Positions 5,342 to 9,594 of a DNA stretch of 9,594 nt are shown here, piece after piece. Within the stretch, counting starts at the first letter, position 1, and the number at the start of each line of letters is the position of its first letter. The stretch lies in contig JAUWQK010000032.1 in the NCBI GenBank assembly GCA_030611115.1, positions 1-9,594 on the forward strand. The letters run 5' to 3'. Position numbers and translations under genes: made by a program. The notes beneath the pieces are model-generated. The model searched no databases and had not been told where the DNA came from. It saw only the letters and a list, made by a program, of their open reading frames with translations. The DNA is from Deltaproteobacteria bacterium. Lineage in GTDB: Bacteria > Desulfobacterota > Desulfobacteria > Desulfobacterales > ETH-SRB1.

Positions 5342-6223
5342 ATGCCTGATAACGAAAATAGCGATATATCTAAGTTGATCTATGATTTGGAGAAAATCAA
5401 CCAAGTTATCGATTTATGTATTGATCGGGAATCGTATGAATATGTAGACCAAATTTTAAAGCCAAGTGATGATGCACAAGAATGTCTTACTAATTTTCGA
5501 GATGCGCAGGGTAAAAAGTCTATAGAGAAATTAGGGCTTCATGAACTTGATTTTCCTATTAATAAAATCGATGTACCACTCAAAATCATACCTCAAGATA
5601 TTATCTCCCAACTCTTTCCGTCAATAAAGTTACCTTTCTATTTTACAGACAATCAAAATTCTCTCCTCAGACATTGGTCAAACCTATTTTGGGCGAAAAG
5701 GGGTCGAGCTGAACTACAAAAGTATAACAACAGTAATTTGCTTGGCAGGTACGAGGACTTGACTCTTTTTTTAGAGAGCAGGATGCCAATACCATCTGAC
5801 GAGCATCCCCACCACAAAAAAAGAGTTTTCATCCTGACGAAATTTAACTATCTCATGGAACTTTCCGCTGTGGCCCATGGTGAAGCAAGTTTTGGTTATG
5901 CGGAAAGGGCCAGAATATTGCTTAATGAGCTATATTCCCTTGAACCAGAAAGGGGACTTTACGACCGCTGGATTTGGTGGAATATGGGGACGGCTTACCA
6001 GCATGTGGGGCGCAGCCAGAAAGCCATTCTTGAATTTAACCAAGTAATTAAGGACTTCTGGTGGCAGAAACCTGAAGAGAATCCTAATAAAATTGAGGAA
6101 ATTCTTTTTAAGAAAAAGACTAAACGTTACGTTGAAACTGTTTTAGAATTTCTGGTCAATATTGTGCCAGCAACCATGCAGCGTGCGGCAATCAATCTGC
6201 AGCTCCAATTAGGGAGACGTTGA
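5342..6223 (+). CDS. TPR-like helical protein of unknown function
   Basis: This 293-residue protein has no catalytic motif I can recognise and no signal peptide or membrane segment. Most of it looks helical. Residues about 175-240 read as tetratricopeptide-type repeats: an AERARILLNELYSLEP unit, then WWNMGTAYQHVGRSQKAILEF with the typical G-x-Y and A-x-x-x-F positions. It probably serves as a protein-protein scaffold. The ATG at 5342 lacks a Shine-Dalgarno, and the in-frame TAA at 5315-5317 leaves no earlier start. It lies 61 bp after the peptide gene with no terminator visible between, so co-transcription is likely. The end overlaps the next gene by 4 bp, and its last residues would read naturally into that gene's product if one base were added or lost. 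Confidence 0.75.
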   Translation: MPDNENSDISKLIYDLEKINQVIDLCIDRESYEYVDQILKPSDDAQECLTNFRDAQGKKSIEKLGLHELDFPINKIDVPLKIIPQDIISQLFPSIKLPFYFTDNQNSLLRHWSNLFWAKRGRAELQKYNNSNLLGRYEDLTLFLESRMPIPSDEHPHHKKRVFILTKFNYLMELSAVAHGEASFGYAERARILLNELYSLEPERGLYDRWIWWNMGTAYQHVGRSQKAILEFNQVIKDFWWQKPEENPNKIEEILFKKKTKRYVETVLEFLVNIVPATMQRAAINLQLQLGRR

Positions 6224-8871
6224 ATGGCACAGATCAGTTTCTAACAAAAATCCATGAAGATAACAGGAAGAATTTTTTTGCTCGCGCTGCAAAACATCTT
6301 CAACATCGTATATATCTTCACCGAATAGAAGCTTTACTTCAATTAGAACTGTTGGAAGAAGCGGAAGCCCCCCTCAATAAAGCGTATAAAGATATTTTTA
6401 AAAGCGATTGGAAACCGAAAAAGGTTTCATTGCCTTCGCAGCATAAATATAACCCTCCAAAGGCTGTTGAGACTCAACTGGTGGAGCATACTGTTACATG
6501 GTTTTATCAAAATGCCGAACGGTTAATTACCTATATACGCAACCTTAAAAACAAATTAGAACAGCCTGATAAAATTAGTGATAGTGACGTTATTTGGGAA
6601 GAAATCAAACAAGGCTTTAGTTATCTTGAGGGGCTAATAAAAATATTTCCTGAATATTGGAAATGGGTTAAAGACAATAGAGAAGATGAACGAATATTCT
6701 ATTCCAGATGGGCGCAAATCCTTAAACTCGGGATGGAAGCCATGGATGAGCTGCCAAAACTGAAAGAAAAATTATCTGAATTGAACCTTCTTTCCTTGTT
6801 TAATCCTGAAGATGCCTGCGCCCAGCTTCTCGAAGTTACAATCAACTTATACTTGTTACTTTCAAATTTGGAAAAATTGCCAGTAATTCGTGAAAATCGT
6901 CCCAAACCTAATGAAGGGATAACCATTGAACTAGAAAATCTCCGATCAGATGATCTCCCTGATTTTGTCGGCGGACTATCATCTTTTTACGAAAAAATAA
7001 GCCAAAATTTGCTTTCAAAGAAAATCGATAATTCTATAAAAGAGATAATTGAAAAGACTTTTAGAAAGTCAGTTGAAGACTCTGTCAAGATGTTGAAAAG
7101 AGACCACTTCCGATTGCTTGCAGCTTTAGATGAATATCATGAGCTTTTCGGTGAGAACCAGCAAATTCATTCGCTTAAGAGATGCAATGAGCGACTTATC
7201 TGGTGTGGAGACAACCCTGTTTCTGTGAAGAATTGTTATAATTGTCTGAAAATTAAGATTGACCCAAATTCAAGTACTCCGGATGATTTTGATTCTCCTA
7301 TAGCTGAAAATTTTGACGGTCTTCTTGAATGTCAAAAAAAAATGCCACGAGATCAAGAACAACTACCATATGAAGAGAGAAATAGATTTGATTTACTCTG
7401 CTATGATTACGAGTCCATCATGCAGGAGACTGAAGATCATCTTACCAAACATTTAGAACGACATTCCTTGCATGGGCCCACCAAAGAAGCCTTACATTTT
7501 GTCGGATTGCAGCGCTGGAATTCCCTTACACCGGCACAAGGCCGGTCTGTTGGCGGAGGGTATTTTATTTATAGGACAAATAGCGAAGGTGAAGTGAACC
7601 TTGGCATAGCGATTGATCCTGGTTTCGATTATGTCCGAAATCTCTTTCGCATGGGGTTCAGCCTCATGGATGTAGATATAGTACTCATCAGTCATGCACA
7701 CGCGGATCACCTTTGGGACTTTGAATCCATGGTGCAATTGCTTAATGACTTGAAAGTGAAAAAAGGTATAACTCATAGGCTTAATGTTGTCCTCACGTTG
7801 GGAAGTTACCAAAGATTGGAGCACATCATCAAGAATCCGAAATTGCGTCGGTTCATTAATCCGCTTGTCATTGATATTCGCAAAGAAATTGAGCCTGGTT
7901 TCTTTAACAAGTTGGGGACTGATACTGATAGTGAAAGATTCAATTATTGTTTTGCTTTTGATGATGCAAAAAATACTAAAAAAAATACTAAAATGATGCG
8001 TTGGCATCCTGTGTTACCCAACGACGAAAAACATAATGTTAACAGCGAAATTGAAATTTGGCCGACTCGCGCCTACCATGATGACTATTCTGAAAGGTCT
8101 GACAGCTTTGGCTTTCTTATAAATGTTACAAAAGCAGTCACTTCTGGAAGTAATGGCAAGAAATTTTGTTTCGGATATACAGGTGACACGAAATGGGTAG
8201 GGAATGATTTGTATAATCAGGCATGTCCGGCAGACGACAATGATTGTGAAAAAAAATGCAGTGTTGATTCCCCTCGATGGGAAGATGTTGCATCTCAATA
8301 TACTGATTGCGATGTATTGCTTATGCACCTCGGATCGCTTATCGATCACAAAGATAATAAGAAACAATTTTTTTCGTATTATAGTTCCGCAAAATTCTGC
8401 GAAAAATTAATCCGTGAAAAAAATCACCCTTATCTGATGGGAATGATTCGCTTTTTGCGGGAACTTTATAACCTCCAGCCTGAAAAGAAAAAATTAATCC
8501 TTATGGGTGAATTTGGAGAAGAACTTCGTGGCGGAATACGTATCGACCTTGTAAAACGGCTCCGACAGGGTTTAACGGAAAAATGGAGTATGTTGCCGGT
8601 TGATGTGGGCTTGGATATTCTCTTGCATGATTATGCTGATTCCAGATCTCAGAAAGGTGAAAAATATAAATTCCTGTGTGCTCTTTGCGATAAACATCGT
8701 TTTTTAAGCGAAGTTGACTATCTCAGGTTTGGCCCGGATGAAGCTATATTTTATACTTGCAAAACTTGTAAAAAGGCCATCCCGTATGATGTTCGTGATA
8801 CCAGATTGAGGCAACTCTATGATATTGGTCGAGAGTTAGAACCCTCCCACAATCAAACTAATCATGCATGA
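6220..8871 (+). CDS. Large metallo-beta-lactamase-fold protein with helical N-terminus and Cys-pair zinc sites
   Basis: The 883-residue product combines a long helical N-terminal region (about 1-400, TPR-like around 22-60) with a metallo-beta-lactamase fold. Metal ligands visible are HAHADH at 492-497 (HxHxDH), H620 possibly, D656 in the YTGDT stretch (653-657), and H703 in LLMHLGS. The fold is that of hydrolases and of RNase Z/J-type nucleases; which reaction applies is not shown. Two Cys sets suggest structural zinc: C322/C329/C339/C342 (ending CYNC) before the fold, and C820/C823 with C847/C850 (CALC and CKTC) near the end. A further Cys-rich insert follows the GDT motif (CPADDNDCEKKC). 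The start is a TTG overlapping the upstream TGA (TTGA). AGGGAG is only 3 bp away, which is too close, so the start or even the gene boundary is uncertain. Confidence 0.8.
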   Translation: MNGTDQFLTKIHEDNRKNFFARAAKHLQHRIYLHRIEALLQLELLEEAEAPLNKAYKDIFKSDWKPKKVSLPSQHKYNPPKAVETQLVEHTVTWFYQNAERLITYIRNLKNKLEQPDKISDSDVIWEEIKQGFSYLEGLIKIFPEYWKWVKDNREDERIFYSRWAQILKLGMEAMDELPKLKEKLSELNLLSLFNPEDACAQLLEVTINLYLLLSNLEKLPVIRENRPKPNEGITIELENLRSDDLPDFVGGLSSFYEKISQNLLSKKIDNSIKEIIEKTFRKSVEDSVKMLKRDHFRLLAALDEYHELFGENQQIHSLKRCNERLIWCGDNPVSVKNCYNCLKIKIDPNSSTPDDFDSPIAENFDGLLECQKKMPRDQEQLPYEERNRFDLLCYDYESIMQETEDHLTKHLERHSLHGPTKEALHFVGLQRWNSLTPAQGRSVGGGYFIYRTNSEGEVNLGIAIDPGFDYVRNLFRMGFSLMDVDIVLISHAHADHLWDFESMVQLLNDLKVKKGITHRLNVVLTLGSYQRLEHIIKNPKLRRFINPLVIDIRKEIEPGFFNKLGTDTDSERFNYCFAFDDAKNTKKNTKMMRWHPVLPNDEKHNVNSEIEIWPTRAYHDDYSERSDSFGFLINVTKAVTSGSNGKKFCFGYTGDTKWVGNDLYNQACPADDNDCEKKCSVDSPRWEDVASQYTDCDVLLMHLGSLIDHKDNKKQFFSYYSSAKFCEKLIREKNHPYLMGMIRFLRELYNLQPEKKKLILMGEFGEELRGGIRIDLVKRLRQGLTEKWSMLPVDVGLDILLHDYADSRSQKGEKYKFLCALCDKHRFLSEVDYLRFGPDEAIFYTCKTCKKAIPYDVRDTRLRQLYDIGRELEPSHNQTNHA

Positions 8872-9594
8872 AAGATTCATCACCGCGGCAGTTGCTAAAC
8901 TCATAAACTTCCTTGATGATGCTATCACTAGGTCACTTGAGCCGGTGCGAGTTGCTCGAACTGCCACTGCACTCATATTTGCTGGCAATAAAAAATCAGG
9001 GGGCCTGTTTCAGCGGGCAACTGATCAACTTGTCCAATCTCAGCGTCCAGATAGCGGCTGGTCAGATCCTGAAGAGACGGCCTGGGCTGTTGGATGCATC
9101 AGTTTGGTCCGAGGGCAAGATAACCCTGCTGTACAATCAGCCATGCGGTGGCTGATTAATGAACGAAAGCATGGTGGAGGATGGGGAGTACATCCGCGCG
9201 ATCAAGCACGGATACGAACCACCGCACTTATTTCAGCCTTGGCGCCGACAGTAATCAAAAAAGAGGACATTAACTGGTTGATCAATGAGTGGCAGCGGGA
9301 TTTCAGCGGCCCTGTGCGGTTGTCATATAAAGCGGGCTTTTATCTGCTGGCAATGCCCCAAGATCAAGAAGATGAGCTTGTTGCACGGACCATAGCCCAT
9401 CTGGCTGAAGATCAGAACGATGACGGTGGATTCGCTCCATGGAAAGGCCATCCAATCGGCAGCGAACCCTGGTCAACCGGTGTAGTACTATGGGGATTGT
9501 CACGGTGGGGAGACCAGGTGGATCATGCTGTTCTGGAAAAAGCCCTGAATTGGCTTCAAGAAACACAGCTCCCCTCCGGTTACTGGCCCTACCA
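8864..9594 (+). CDS. Terpenoid-cyclase/prenyltransferase-type alpha/alpha-barrel protein (partial, runs off the window)
   Basis: The frame from ATG 8864 stays open to the right edge (243 codons, no stop), so the C-terminus is unseen. It carries repeated QW-like motifs of the squalene-cyclase/protein-prenyltransferase barrel: QSQRPDSGW (58-66), HGGGWG (103-108), EDQNDDGGFAPW (182-193) and TQLPSGYW (234-241). Each is followed by a helix with A/T-A-L-type spacing, e.g. TAWAVGCISL and RTTALISALA. No DxDD or DDxxD catalytic motif appears in the visible part, so function as a cyclase, prenyltransferase or binding barrel is open. Bacterial alpha/alpha toroids also include the LanC lanthipeptide cyclases, but their signature is not seen here. 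An in-frame TAG at 8837-8839 fixes the start. The 8-bp overlap with the preceding gene and lack of a ribosome-binding site imply coupled translation. Confidence 0.8.
   Translation, partial: MHERFITAAVAKLINFLDDAITRSLEPVRVARTATALIFAGNKKSGGLFQRATDQLVQSQRPDSGWSDPEETAWAVGCISLVRGQDNPAVQSAMRWLINERKHGGGWGVHPRDQARIRTTALISALAPTVIKKEDINWLINEWQRDFSGPVRLSYKAGFYLLAMPQDQEDELVARTIAHLAEDQNDDGGFAPWKGHPIGSEPWSTGVVLWGLSRWGDQVDHAVLEKALNWLQETQLPSGYWPY

Noticed and set aside
7492..8007. 171-codon frame on the - strand
   Set aside because: It lies entirely antisense to the metallo-beta-lactamase core, whose motifs are clear on the + strand. Its sequence shows no domain features.
8868..8906. ATG at 8868 overlapping the metallo-beta-lactamase stop as ATGA
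   Set aside because: This frame stops after 12 codons. The long barrel-protein frame starts at ATG 8864.
8913..9155. 80-codon + frame within the start of the barrel gene
   Set aside because: It is a shadow of the frame that carries the QW-like repeats. It has no recognisable features of its own.

Overview
The window is about 9.6 kb of bacterial DNA with every convincing gene on the + strand. It looks like an accessory or defence island. Two modules sit side by side: a type I restriction-modification (R-M) locus on the left, and on the right a short radical-SAM RiPP (ribosomally made, post-translationally modified peptide) cassette followed by three large genes. There is no rRNA, tRNA or other taxonomic marker. 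The moderate-to-low G+C (by eye), the GCGTCTTTGCG-type intergenic repeats and the gene content suggest a free-living Gram-negative such as a Desulfobacterota (delta-proteobacterial) lineage. That placement is a low-confidence inference.

Left module (1-3622). The last 26 codons of a probable hsdR are followed by hsdM (94-1533), a DUF1016/YhcG-family PDDEXK nuclease gene (1631-2731) and hsdS (2792-3622). The HsdS is a half-size specificity subunit with one target recognition domain (TRD). The nuclease gene is bracketed by two 43-bp direct repeats that match at 39 positions. Each repeat ends at an ATG, and in the second copy that ATG is the hsdS start. Recombination between the repeats would remove the nuclease gene exactly and leave hsdS intact. 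Inside the nuclease gene is a 36-bp (12-residue) tandem repeat containing strong hairpins.

Spacer (3623-3845). It holds an imperfect stem-loop and a plausible sigma70-type promoter. No convincing gene is present.

Right module (3846-9594). A radical SAM/SPASM enzyme (3846-4859), a stand-alone PqqD-like RiPP recognition element (RRE; 4847-5140) and a 47-residue peptide gene (5137-5280) overlap one another. The last two have clear Shine-Dalgarno sites. The peptide has a Lys-rich leader and ends in four cysteines at exact three-residue spacing (C37, C40, C43, C46), so it is a strong candidate for a modified precursor. After 61 bp come a TPR-like helical protein (5342-6223), an 883-residue protein with a metallo-beta-lactamase fold and Cys-pair zinc sites (6220-8871), and the first 243 codons of a terpenoid-cyclase/prenyltransferase-type alpha/alpha-barrel protein (8864 to the window edge). 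These three also overlap. The TPR and metallo-beta-lactamase genes may be one gene split by a frameshift.

Working model (inference): the RRE delivers the peptide to the radical SAM enzyme, which modifies the Cys-rich tail. The TPR, metallo-beta-lactamase and barrel proteins then form the rest of a multi-component, possibly conflict-related system that continues beyond the window. This right-hand cassette is the best candidate for an undescribed system here.
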